Of a DNA stretch of 64,000 bases, positions 1 through 8,615 are shown one piece after another. The position numbers and the translations under genes were made by a program. A model generated the notes under the pieces. That model was not told the origin of the DNA and did not search any database. It worked only from the letters and a program-made list of their open reading frames with translations. How positions within the stretch are numbered: the first letter of the stretch is position 1; each line of letters starts with the position of its first letter. The stretch comes from Marchantia polymorpha subsp. ruderalis (lineage: Eukaryota; Streptophyta; Marchantiopsida; Marchantiales; Marchantiaceae), in the NCBI GenBank assembly GCA_037833965.1, contig AP031356.1, forward strand, positions 19,366,501-19,430,500, written 5' to 3'.

Positions 1-560
1 AATTGCGCCTCTTCTTGCTTGGTCACCTTGATGCTCTCGCTGTCGAAAAGGAGATGCCCTGGCATGCCAGCACATCTTCCCAACGCCTGCGCCCAATCTT
101 GGACTGTCCACCGGTCAACATGCGGACGCAATCCGCGCGAGGGTGGTCCCTGTGGCTCTAGCCACTCGCGCACCATATTCGCGCAGATGTAATTCCATCC
201 CCATAGCAAGAAATCGAGCTTTCTTGCTATTAAGCGCTCTTCGAAAGCGCGCAGCCCGTTCTGCGGCAGGCGAAGTGGCACCATCCGCAATCTGCTCGGT
301 CTCGTCATTGCGTTCCTGGGGTTCGCTCGCCCGCTCATTCTACTTCCGCACTGTCCGCGTTTCTTTCTCTCTCGGCAAACTCTAATCGCTCTCAATTCCA
401 AATCACGCGCACTCACTTCTCCCTCAATCAACAAGAAATCTCCTGTGTGACGACGTCGAGAATGGTCCGCAGCCAGCAGATGGATGCGCGCAGCGCGCAC
501 AAGAGATTGGAATCGCGAATTCAAGAATGGGACGTTCTCCGCCGCCCGGTCGAAGGTCAT
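1..560 (-). CDS. LTR-encoded protein, N-terminal 186 codons (cut by window edge)
   Basis: This is the start of the same ORF that is complete at 8616-11753, now in the 3' LTR. It starts at an ATG at 558-560 in the context GACC-ATG-ACC, which is kept in most family copies. The visible part is identical in reading frame to the 5' LTR copy. Because it sits in U3 of the 3' LTR, downstream of pol, it would be part of the full-length genomic RNA. The function is unknown; see the complete copy. Confidence 0.8.
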   Translation of the reverse strand, partial: MTFDRAAENVPFLNSRFQSLVRAARIHLLAADHSRRRHTGDFLLIEGEVSARDLELRAIRVCRERKKRGQCGSRMSGRANPRNAMTRPSRLRMVPLRLPQNGLRAFEERLIARKLDFLLWGWNYICANMVREWLEPQGPPSRGLRPHVDRWTVQDWAQALGRCAGMPGHLLFDSESIKVTKQEEAQ

Positions 561-1806
561 GGTCGGCTCTTGGTCGTGAAGAACGTCTCACTTGATGGCC
601 GCGCCGGCTGTACGCTGGAACGGTCTTCGCTCTCACGCGCGGCTTCACGCTCCGCCGTCGTCGATTAAACTCTCACGCTCGAATTGGCGGATTTGAACTC
701 CGCGAGCGTGTCACCCTGTGGACATGGGGGCGTAGCGCCGAAGGCGAGTTTTCCGCCTTGCGCGGTACACTTGTTCGTACCGCCCCTCGGCCAATCTCCT
801 TCTGCCTTGACGCGTGTGTCCGCATGTCGGACAAAAATTCAACTCCTGCCTGTGCGCAGGCAGGGGCCTCGGCGGATTCTCCGCCGGCGCGGAACTTGAA
901 CATCCTCCTGTGCACAGGCGTTCGCCTGTGCGCAGGCGAATTCCGTCCGCGGCGCTGCGCTGGCGCGGAAGGCGTTGACCGTGGTCAGCCGTCTCCGTCC
1001 AGACTGTCCGTTCCTTGTCTCTCCGTCGGCGCTTCCACCGCCGCAACTCCGTCCGTCCAAGAGCGCATCCACCCGTGCCGTCCGCACGGTCCGTACCTGT
1101 TGGATTACTCTGGCGGCTCTTCCGACGTACGCGGCGCTGCGCTGGCGTGGAAGGCGCCGTACACTTTCTACCTCACAAGGCGCATTTCTAGGGCCCAAGG
1201 CGGATTTTCCGCCGACGCCGAAGTGCCTGTGCACAGGCGTACGCCTGTGCGTAGGCGGACTTCGCGCCTTCCCTAACCCTACTTCACCTGTGCACAGGCG
1301 AACGCCTTCGTCCGCGCATAGGACAAAACTTGAATCCCCCTTCCGCGTAGGCGGAATTCGCGCCGGTGGCGAACTCCTTCCGCCGTAGGCGACCGCCTCC
1401 GTTTCTTCCAGTAGCGATAACTCCCTAAGTCCTCGTCCGTTCCAAGCGTTCTTGGGCTCGTTAGAATCAGCGCGTCGAGCTCTTTCCAACGGGACTCTAA
1501 CTTGGTCAAGGCGCCCAAGGGTTGACCTAATTACGGGGGCTTCCCTACAGCCGCGGACGCAACCTCCGAAGGCGGGTTTTGCGCCGTGCGCCGTAGAGAT
1601 CCTAACTGCGGAGCTCGCAGGGAGGGTGGTGCCTGTCCTTACTGCGGCACCCCAAATCCCAGATTCTACAAGATCCCTCGAAAATTCCCGCGATCTTCCG
1701 GATTCACTCTGTTTTGATGTACCGAAGGCTATTTACAATGCTGCCAGGGTACAGTTTTTCAAAAATGTTTTAATTTCCTCAAAATTGCCAAAAGTGGGGT
1801 ACCACA
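1..1806 (-). repeat. 3' LTR of the giant-LTR element, partial
   Basis: In the sense direction the LTR starts at 1806 with TGTGGTACCCCAC, directly after the polypurine tract. It is a gapless match to 11194-12999. Visible differences are a G/A near 1506, an A/G in the stretch around 1668 and an A/G near 1682. It holds the LTR 5' portion, rich in short palindromes, and the first 560 bases (minus strand) of the LTR ORF. Confidence 0.95.
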
Positions 1807-1808
1807 TG

Positions 1809-1819
1809 CCCCCCTCCTC
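1809..1819 (-). other. Polypurine tract
   Basis: On the minus strand this reads GAGGAGGGGGG, two bases before the 3' LTR start at 1806 and 24 bases after the integrase stop codon. This is the position and composition expected for the plus-strand primer of reverse transcription. Confidence 0.9.
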
Positions 1820-1843
1820 AATTGTGAGCGCCCACGCGAACAC

Positions 1844-3652
1844 TCACATGTGGTATTTCTTCAACCGCCACCCGTTCACTCGGGTGCCTAACAAATCGCC
1901 GGCCAGGTCCGCAAGTTGGATGGATCCATTCGGGAAGACTTCGACAACCCTGTAAGGTCCCATCCACCTTAGGTGCAGTTTGCCTGGGAATCTGGCATGC
2001 CTGCTGTCGTAGAGCAATGCCAAGTCACCCGCCTGCAGTAGTACCGGTTTGATCTTTTTATCGTATCTCTCCTTCCGACGGAGCTGGATTTTCCTGGTGC
2101 GATCTTCGGCGTCTCTTCTCCTCTCATCCAGCAGCGTGACCTCCTGTAGCCTGTAGAGCTGACTCTCCTCTGCGCCCATCCTCTGCAAATCCAACGTTCG
2201 TTGGGTAGGTACTTCAAATTCGATCGGGAGGATCGGGTGTTGCCCATACACCAGAAAGTATGGTGTCTGTTTGGTCGTGATCTTCTCAGCTGTGCGGTAC
2301 GCCCATAGTGCGGCTGCTAGCTTCGTATCCCAGTCGTGAGCATGATTCACCGTGACCTTGAGTAGTATTTTACACAGCAGACCATTGGACTTCTCCGTCA
2401 GTCCATTTGCCTTGGGATTGTATGGAGTAGTCTTCCGGTGCTTGATGTGGAAGTACCGTGTCAGATCTTCGATGATCTGATTCAGAAAATGCGTGCCCCG
2501 GTCGCTGACTAGCTCTAAGGGACATCCGTAGCGTGTGATGATCGACTCAAACAAGAATGCTGCCACTGTGGCAGCATCATCCTTTCTGGTGGCTCTGGCC
2601 TCTACCATTTTGGTGGCATAGTCCGTTGCTACCAGAATGTAGCGCCTTCGTGTACTTCTAGTCACTGGTTGTATCGGCCCTACAAAGTCAATACCCCACT
2701 TTTCGAAAGGTGCTAGAGGCATGATGGGAGTCAGGGGCCAGCGTGTTGTAGGCGTCGGTCTCCCCGTCCTCTGGCAACTGTCGCACTTGCGGATGTAATC
2801 GAGAACATCCTTAAACATGGTCGGCCACCAATACCCCGCATTTAGGATCTTTGTGACCGTGTTCCTGGTGGCATAGTGTCCACCCGCCTCCTCTGTATGC
2901 ATCGCACTGACTATTCTTGGTACCTCTGATTCCTCCAGGCATCTGCATAAGCGCTCATCCGCCATCTTCTTAAACAAAACCCCCTGCTGGAGTTGGTACG
3001 GGCCTGCCTTATGAATAAAGACAGTTCGCTGTTCCAAATCCATGCCTTCGGGGCACTGGAGGGTTAGCAGATATCGATACAGGTCGGCATAGCGGGACTC
3101 ATGTCCTGCAGACAACTGAAATAACTCTTCATCTGGAAAATCGTCCACCAATTCCTCCTCTGTCGGCTGGGTCCATAATCGGGACAAGTAATCCGCATTT
3201 TCGTGGTGCACCCCTTTTCTGGTCTGGACTGTGTAGGTGAACTCTTGTAGTAACAACACCCACCTGGCGATTCGACCGGATAGGTCGGCTTTCTTGACTA
3301 GGTGTTGCAATGCGTAGTGGTCCACATGGAACACAAACTCGTAGCAAATTAGGTAGTGACGGAACTTTTTACAGGAGTACACCATCCCCAACGCTTCTCT
3401 CTCCGTCGTGGTGTACTTCCGCTCTGCTAGAGACAGCTGTCGGCTCGCGAAGTAGATCGGGTAGTCCTTTTTGTTGTCATCCTTTTGACTCAGTACTACA
3501 CCGATGGCGAATGCCGAGGTGTCAACGTAAACATGGAATGGTCGATTCCAGTCTGGACTCCTTAGTACGGGAGCAGTCGTGAGTTTTGCTTTTAGAGCCT
3601 CAAATGCTGACTGCTGGTTCGCACCCCAAGCATAAGGCTCGTCCTTCTTCAC
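1844..3652 (-). CDS. pol: Ty3 RNase H-integrase (3' part of pol, frame-shifted from RT)
   Basis: RNase H removes the RNA template and integrase joins the DNA copy to the host genome. RNase H covers about residues 35-160, with the plant Ty3 signatures FHVYVDTSAFAIG and TTTEREALGMVY. The integrase has an HHCC zinc-binding region (H...GGHYATR then CDSCQ), then the catalytic acids in WGIDFVGP, VSDRGTHF and PKANGLTEKSNG. A GPY-type module (GPYRVVEVFPNGS) follows and the tail is VNGWRLKKYHM. There is no chromodomain. The first codon shown is GTG and is only where this frame opens. The protein should be continuous with the RT ORF upstream, but one base is missing at the overlap (3649-3652), so RT ends in TGA and this frame starts one base back. 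All catalytic residues I looked for are present. Confidence in the family is high; this copy is probably not functional without a frame correction. Confidence 0.93.
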   Translation of the reverse strand: MKKDEPYAWGANQQSAFEALKAKLTTAPVLRSPDWNRPFHVYVDTSAFAIGVVLSQKDDNKKDYPIYFASRQLSLAERKYTTTEREALGMVYSCKKFRHYLICYEFVFHVDHYALQHLVKKADLSGRIARWVLLLQEFTYTVQTRKGVHHENADYLSRLWTQPTEEELVDDFPDEELFQLSAGHESRYADLYRYLLTLQCPEGMDLEQRTVFIHKAGPYQLQQGVLFKKMADERLCRCLEESEVPRIVSAMHTEEAGGHYATRNTVTKILNAGYWWPTMFKDVLDYIRKCDSCQRTGRPTPTTRWPLTPIMPLAPFEKWGIDFVGPIQPVTRSTRRRYILVATDYATKMVEARATRKDDAATVAAFLFESIITRYGCPLELVSDRGTHFLNQIIEDLTRYFHIKHRKTTPYNPKANGLTEKSNGLLCKILLKVTVNHAHDWDTKLAAALWAYRTAEKITTKQTPYFLVYGQHPILPIEFEVPTQRTLDLQRMGAEESQLYRLQEVTLLDERRRDAEDRTRKIQLRRKERYDKKIKPVLLQAGDLALLYDSRHARFPGKLHLRWMGPYRVVEVFPNGSIQLADLAGDLLGTRVNGWRLKKYHM

Positions 3653-4674
3653 AACTTGGTCAGGTCCGCCGCCAGTATTGCATACATGTGTATAAATCTT
3701 TGGTAGTAGCCCACATGACCCAGGAATGCTCGCAGCTCTCTTAGATTCGTGGGTGGCTCAAGCTCGAGTATAACCTTGACCTTCTCGATGTCCACCGCAA
3801 TGCCGTCTGCCGAGACCCGATGACCCAACAAGATCCCACTAGTCATAAAGAAAAAGCACTTCTCGGGATGCAGTGATAAACTGCTCTCTCTACATTTATC
3901 GAAGGTCTGCTTCAAGTGACTTAGGTGTTCAGACCGCTTCCCAAAGACACAGAAGTCATCTATGAATATCTCCAGGAACTTCCTCAGTTGTTCCTGAAAG
4001 ATATTGGTCATCATCCGTTGAAAGGTGGCAGGCGCGTTGCACAGACCGAAGGGCATCTTGTGGTATGCGTAAGTTCCCCAGTCGGTTGTGAACGTAGTTT
4101 TATCCTTGTCCTGTTCACGGATAGACACCTGATTGTAACCTGAGAACCCATCCAGGAAGCTATAACATTCATGTCCTGCGACATGGTCTAGAATGGCATC
4201 CGTGAATGGTAACGGATGATGATCCTTGCGTGTTGCTGCATTCAACTTCCGGAAATCCTGACACACTCGTATCTTACCCGTCAACTTCTTGGGTACGATA
4301 ACAATCGGCGACACCCACTCACTGCTGAGCACAGGGTAAATAATACCAGCGCTCAAGTACTTATCTATCTCCTCTTTCACTAGCAAGGAGTACTTTGGGT
4401 TGAGGCGATACTGGCGCTGTCGTATGGGTACTGAGTCGTCCAGTAAATCGATACGGTGTTCCCCATACCGTGCAGGTATCCCCTTCATGTCTTCGATCTT
4501 CCAGGCGAAAACGTCGACATAATGGCTAAGGAAGGCCTGTACTTTCCTTAGCTCGTCTCCTCTCACTGCGCTTGATACCTTCAAGCACTTGCCGGGACTG
4601 AGTTGTACTTCGTGACAGTCACTAGGGTCGACAATGCCCTCAGTGTGACTCGTCTCACTCCTTCCCAGTCCCAC
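3649..4674 (-). CDS. pol: Ty3 reverse transcriptase
   Basis: This is the DNA polymerase of the element. Conserved blocks in order: WVSPIVIVPKK (about residues 120-130), CQDFRKLNAATRKDHHPLP, FLDGFSGYNQ with the first catalytic Asp (about 175), MPFGLCNAPATFQRMM, then FIDDFCVFG (237-245) with the catalytic Asp pair, and FLGHVGYYQRFI near the end. The opening GTG is not a real start: the frame is continuous with gag-protease upstream and is separated from it by a single TAG at 4684-4686. The ORF ends at TGA 3649-3651, in the linker that normally joins RT to RNase H, because of a one-base frameshift. Expression most likely depends on readthrough of the upstream TAG. Confidence 0.94.
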   Translation of the reverse strand: MGLGRSETSHTEGIVDPSDCHEVQLSPGKCLKVSSAVRGDELRKVQAFLSHYVDVFAWKIEDMKGIPARYGEHRIDLLDDSVPIRQRQYRLNPKYSLLVKEEIDKYLSAGIIYPVLSSEWVSPIVIVPKKLTGKIRVCQDFRKLNAATRKDHHPLPFTDAILDHVAGHECYSFLDGFSGYNQVSIREQDKDKTTFTTDWGTYAYHKMPFGLCNAPATFQRMMTNIFQEQLRKFLEIFIDDFCVFGKRSEHLSHLKQTFDKCRESSLSLHPEKCFFFMTSGILLGHRVSADGIAVDIEKVKVILELEPPTNLRELRAFLGHVGYYQRFIHMYAILAADLTKL

Positions 4675-4677
4675 AGT

Positions 4678-4686
4678 TAATTGCTA
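4678..4686 (-). promoter_or_regulatory. Candidate stop-codon readthrough signal between gag-protease and RT
   Basis: On the minus strand the gag-protease frame ends GAA-TAG-CAA-TTA and then continues open, in the same frame, through reverse transcriptase. TAG followed by CAA TTA fits the UAG-CARYYA context known from tobamovirus replicase readthrough. The element therefore probably makes Gag-protease most of the time and Gag-Pol when the TAG is read through. The match and the frame continuity are seen directly; the use as a signal is inferred. Confidence 0.75.
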
Positions 4687-7515
4687 TTCGTCTTCCGGCT
4701 GAATAGCTTCCGGCTCTTCTTCTTCTCCCACCGAACAGCAGGCAACGAATCCCACGAAGTAATCGGATTCGGTACCACTGGAATCCGATCGCGCGGTCGA
4801 CTCACTGTCCTCGCCCGATGTGTAACCTGCACTTGTCGATGGGGTCTCTCCTTCGTGCCTGACCCTATTCCAGGGCACCGTAATGGTTTTGGTCGGTTCC
4901 GAAGGATGAGGAAACTTAAGGCGATGTCTTCGCCAATCACATCTGACTTGTGCACCATATAGCCATGGTCGCCCGAGCAGAACGTCATAGCCCTGCTTCA
5001 TCATCGGTTGAAGGATGATATACGTCAACCGAAAGTCCGCACCCCCGATGGTTGTCTTGACATTGCGCAGCATACCTGCAGGCATTCTCCGCGTCTGATC
5101 CGCTAATCTCAACACCCGCTTCGAGGGTTCGTATTGACTGAACCCCAAGGCTCTCGCTGTATCCTCCGTCATTATGTTGACTCCTGATCCAGAGTCGATT
5201 GGCACTCTGCGTACACAACATCCTGCTATCTCCACATCGATCTCAGGTGGCCCTTGGTCTTCGCTCTCCACTTGATATACTTGAGAGGATGTGGATGCGC
5301 GCGGCTTCCGCGGATGCCGTAGCGAAAGCATCAACATTCTCCGATACGTCTTATTGTCCTCCAAGAGCTGCTTGAACGTGATGTTCACTTTTCGACTCCC
5401 GAGATCTTCAACCAAGTCATAGTGGGCGCGTTGGGTCGTCGGGGTCGGCGACGCTCTGCGAGGTTCCACGGTGGTTGCCAACTTCGCTTCAAGGGAGGAT
5501 GTCAAGTCTGGCCGCGGTGGGTCCTTTTGCGTGCGGATCGCTTCCTTCAACAGGTTGGCTACCTCGTTGCGGATATCCGGAGCATAGTCCCGTTTCAGTA
5601 GGCGCACTGGCTCGTCCTCGACTGCCGTCTGGGGGCGCACTGCTGGTGTTTCTCGCGTAGCCGAAGACTTCCGAGCAGGTCGCAAGTCGGACTTGCTGGA
5701 TGTCTTCTCCTTTCCTTTTCCCGTCCGGTCGTCGGTTCTCCGTTCGTGCTTGCGAGTGTCACGCTCTTGCTCCTTCGATTTCTTGGAACTACGAGTTTCG
5801 ACCCGTGCGCACATAACCTCTTCAGCCGGCCATTCTTCGTCTTCGCCATCCCCGTCTGAACCTACTTCGACCTGGTTAACTTGGACGTCCTCCTTGGCAG
5901 GAGTGTTCACAAATCGTACCGCTGGCCGAGGGACTGGTGGCTGATCACACTCTGGCGCAGTGTGCCCGACCTTCTTGCAATTACTACATGTCGGAGCATA
6001 ATCGTTTCGCCTTTTTGGATGGGGACACTGCGGTGAGAAGTGCCCAACTTCCCCGCAATTATAACAAGCTCGCGGTGGCGGTGGGTCAAACGTCCCTGGA
6101 GGTGCTCTCCGCCTCACAGGTACCGTAGTGGCCCGATCCACCGGAATATATCGTGGGACTTGCATTGCTGAAACTGCAGGAGGGGTAGGCACCGACTGGA
6201 CGGCGTAGGCTGTCTCTTCGCTAGCCTCTCCATAGTACTGAGGGTGCTCTCCATAGTACGGTTGCGCCCACTCTACTGCGTTGACTGGATATGACGGACG
6301 GGTGGTAAGGCACTCGGTGTTTGCATGTCCCACCGCCCCGCACGTAGTACACCATAAGTTCGCTCGCACTCTCCCGGGTGATTTTCTGCGATCATGCCCG
6401 CCTACCACTTGAACCTTGAGATCGGCGAAGTCCTTCACAAGGGTCTCCATCTTCGAAGCTATATCTCCCGGCGCTCTGTCCGTAGTCACTCGTCGGATGC
6501 CCTTTTTCTTTGCTGACCCATGCTTCTTCCTCTTCTTCTCCTCGTCCGACGATGAGGTTTCCTCTTCTTCGGATGAAGAACGGTTCTCGTCCGAAGACGA
6601 TTCCTCCGATGACGGAGTTGTACCTCTACGTCGTCTTCGCCCTCCCTTCGGTTTTCGTTCCTTCGACTCCCGTCTCTCTCTCCCTCTTCGGTTGAGAGTG
6701 GAAGTTTCGAAGGCTTCTGCCGATGCAATCACATCCTCAATAGTGTCGCACTTGCTGCGTCGGCAAAAAGTCTCCATCTCCCGAGTTAAACCGGTCACGT
6801 ACCAATCCACAGCTTGTTGTACCGAGAAAGGGGACCCTGGTCCTGTTTTCGGTATTCTGTCGAGGAGGTCCAGAAATCTCTCAGTGTAGTCACGCAGACT
6901 CTCCTTCTTCTCTCGCTGCAAATTACGTAACTTTGTCAAAACCCGGCTGTCGTAGCCGAGCTCGCGGAAGCGGCGAAGGAACTTCTCCTTCAGCTGGGCC
7001 CATGTTGTCAACCCAGTCGGATCGATGCTCTCGTGATTGTACCAACTCCTCGCTTTCTTCCGCAGAAGGCTTGGAAAGATCCTTAGTCGGTCGTCGTCTG
7101 CGATCTCGCGATTGGCAATAGACACCGACTCGAATAACTTGATGTATGAATCTGCATCGTCGTCATCCCCACTCCCTTTGTACTTCGGGTAGGAATGTTT
7201 AGTAATTGGCTGAGGTAGCCGCACATTGGCTTGTCCGTCCGCCATCGGTGTGTCTGTCGACGGCTCTCGGGCGGTCGGTTCTACTTCACTAGGCGGGTCC
7301 GTGCAAGGAATATCTAGTAGAACTGTAAGCACCAAGTTTGGTTCCGAGTCGTCGGGGGTAGGTTCCCCAAGGATGTCGGCCGAACTAGGCTTAGGTACTC
7401 TTTTTGGTGTTTTCTTGTTTTGACGCCGTGTCTCTTCCACGGCCTTCTCTGAATCTCGTCGGAACTTGCGGACAGCTCTAGCACTTAGGTTGCTCCCGCC
7501 AGCCCCAGTCGACAT
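4684..7515 (-). CDS. gag: Gag-protease polyprotein
   Basis: The 943-residue ORF starts at ATG 7513-7515, 45 bases after the primer binding site. The retrotransposon Gag domain covers about residues 105-275 (YPKYKGSGDDDDADSYIKLFE, then WAQLKEKFLRRF and LRDYTERFLDLLDR). An acidic-serine and lysine-rich stretch follows (about 295-345). Three CCHC zinc knuckles, for RNA binding, lie at about 389-402, 484-497 and 510-523. A charged linker leads to an aspartic protease with the active-site motif IDSGSG (Asp near residue 773) and the partner motif DVLLGRPWL. A short acidic tail ends in TAG. Three knuckles is more than the one usual in Ty3 elements. The frame is open throughout, which fits a young element. 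Gag would form the virus-like particle in the cytoplasm and the protease would process the polyprotein. Confidence 0.95.
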   Translation of the reverse strand: MSTGAGGSNLSARAVRKFRRDSEKAVEETRRQNKKTPKRVPKPSSADILGEPTPDDSEPNLVLTVLLDIPCTDPPSEVEPTAREPSTDTPMADGQANVRLPQPITKHSYPKYKGSGDDDDADSYIKLFESVSIANREIADDDRLRIFPSLLRKKARSWYNHESIDPTGLTTWAQLKEKFLRRFRELGYDSRVLTKLRNLQREKKESLRDYTERFLDLLDRIPKTGPGSPFSVQQAVDWYVTGLTREMETFCRRSKCDTIEDVIASAEAFETSTLNRRGRERRESKERKPKGGRRRRRGTTPSSEESSSDENRSSSEEEETSSSDEEKKRKKHGSAKKKGIRRVTTDRAPGDIASKMETLVKDFADLKVQVVGGHDRRKSPGRVRANLWCTTCGAVGHANTECLTTRPSYPVNAVEWAQPYYGEHPQYYGEASEETAYAVQSVPTPPAVSAMQVPRYIPVDRATTVPVRRRAPPGTFDPPPPRACYNCGEVGHFSPQCPHPKRRNDYAPTCSNCKKVGHTAPECDQPPVPRPAVRFVNTPAKEDVQVNQVEVGSDGDGEDEEWPAEEVMCARVETRSSKKSKEQERDTRKHERRTDDRTGKGKEKTSSKSDLRPARKSSATRETPAVRPQTAVEDEPVRLLKRDYAPDIRNEVANLLKEAIRTQKDPPRPDLTSSLEAKLATTVEPRRASPTPTTQRAHYDLVEDLGSRKVNITFKQLLEDNKTYRRMLMLSLRHPRKPRASTSSQVYQVESEDQGPPEIDVEIAGCCVRRVPIDSGSGVNIMTEDTARALGFSQYEPSKRVLRLADQTRRMPAGMLRNVKTTIGGADFRLTYIILQPMMKQGYDVLLGRPWLYGAQVRCDWRRHRLKFPHPSEPTKTITVPWNRVRHEGETPSTSAGYTSGEDSESTARSDSSGTESDYFVGFVACCSVGEEEEPEAIQPEDE

Positions 7516-7560
7516 TCACCGAGCATGGCTGCTCGTAAAAACCCCGGTGTTGACGCAACT

Positions 7561-7579
7561 ATCCCCGGCAGCGGCGCCA
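7561..7579 (-). other. Primer binding site, tRNA-Asp type
   Basis: On the minus strand this reads TGGCGCCGCTGCCGGGGAT. From memory it differs by one base (C for T at position 9) from the PBS usual for plant Athila/Tat elements, which pairs with the 3' end of tRNA-Asp. It lies 22 bases inside the LTR end (7602) instead of the usual few bases. The spacer contains the inverted repeat AAGAAG/CTTCTT. Confidence 0.9.
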
Positions 7580-7700
7580 AAAAGAAGTTGTCGGCTTCTT
7601 ATGTAATAACCCACTAAAGGCTAAAACTGCAATATAGTGGTAGAAAGGTCGAACCCACAGGGACAGAGGAACACACAGGGTACAAAGTGTCACGTTTAAC

Positions 7701-8172
7701 AGACTATTGATGAGTTTGAATTCTCAGGCGACTGTCACTCCCAGAAATACTGCAAGTGTCCACTCGGAGCGCACTCGGAGGTCGCACAGTGCAGCGTAAC
7801 ACACACACACACACACACACACACCTGAAACTACAGAAACACAACCCAGAGATCCGTTAGGACCTCTACTTCAAGATTTCAGGGGGAAAGTCTCTCACGA
7901 GCACACTCGGCCAAGCTGCGGACAGTGACTTCCAACTCCGGCTTTTACAACACTTCCACTAGCTTGCTGCTAGTGTAGGAAACCCGGTTTGGACTGCCTA
8001 CTTCGGATCGAAGTCACTCAGACGCGGTGAACAACACTCTCAACTCACAAAACGCGCAGAGAACACAGGTCCGCACTGAAGGACTCACTGTGAAACATTC
8101 CAGTAACACAACAACAGTCTATTGAAGAGTTTGAATTCTCAGGCACTTGTCATTCCCAGAAATACTACAGGG
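7701..8172 (-). repeat. Duplicated block inside the LTR R-U5 region
   Basis: The stretch at 7701-7752 (agactattgatgagtttgaa onward, ending in cccagaaatactgcaag) recurs diverged at 8116-8172 (agtctattgaagagtttgaa onward). Both repeats lead into related text ending in gcagcgtaac. The same pair is present in most LTR copies of the family. Confidence 0.7.
7799..7824. repeat. (AC)n microsatellite within the LTR
   Basis: About 13 AC units directly after the gcagcgtaac motif. The same position carries (AC)n or (GT)n of differing length in the other LTR copies (for example near 32242, 37537, 45350, 42028 and 55310), so it is an element-encoded, length-variable repeat. Confidence 0.9.
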
Positions 8173-8550
8173 GTTACCCTCAAAGCACCTGCTGCAGCGT
8201 AACCTGAATTTACAACCAAGGCTTACACGAAGTAGCAAAACTTCACTTTGGCATTCAGGGGAAAAATCCCAAGGAGTACAATCAGAAAGAAACACTCGAA
8301 GGTGTAGGGGCGAAACTGTTCAAGTATCTAACTAGTCACTGGCTCTGAGCATCGGCAGTCACCCGCAGGTGCAGATCCGAACTACTCAAGTCTCTAACCA
8401 ATGTACTAGCTCTGAACATTCGGCCGAAGGCCTTCAGCTACAAAATGCGGAACGCTAAGTTGTAACTCCTCGTGCGTGGTGACAGAACTCAAGGACACAA
8501 ACACGCAAAGGAAATGGGTTCCTGATCTGCACTTCTGATGGGAAAGAACC

Positions 8551-8581
8551 CCAGGCAAAACGCCTGGAACTATTTTATACC
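8551..8581 (-). promoter_or_regulatory. LTR TATA box and adjacent hairpin
   Basis: On the minus strand 8581-8571 reads GGTATAAAATA, a good TATA box. Four bases further is the perfect inverted repeat CCAGGC-GTTTT-GCCTGG (8567-8551). The TATA box is conserved in the other LTRs (GGTATAAAGTAGTTC in the plus-sense copies). Transcription of the genomic RNA should start a short way downstream, placing the LTR ORF in U3. Promoter function is inferred from position and motif. Confidence 0.7.
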
Positions 8582-8615
8582 TTCTAAGTCCTACCTAGCA
8601 CTACACTGCACTACG

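Noticed and set aside
758..1489. Open frames on both strands in the palindrome-rich LTR 5' portion
   Set aside because: Overlapping frames on opposite strands come from GC-rich repeats; no motifs, and no conservation of frame in U3, U4 or U9.
7620..7680. tRNA-like or Pol III B-box signal (gggttcgacc, sense) near the LTR 3' end
   Set aside because: The match to the B-box consensus is partial, no A-box at the right distance and no cloverleaf was found.
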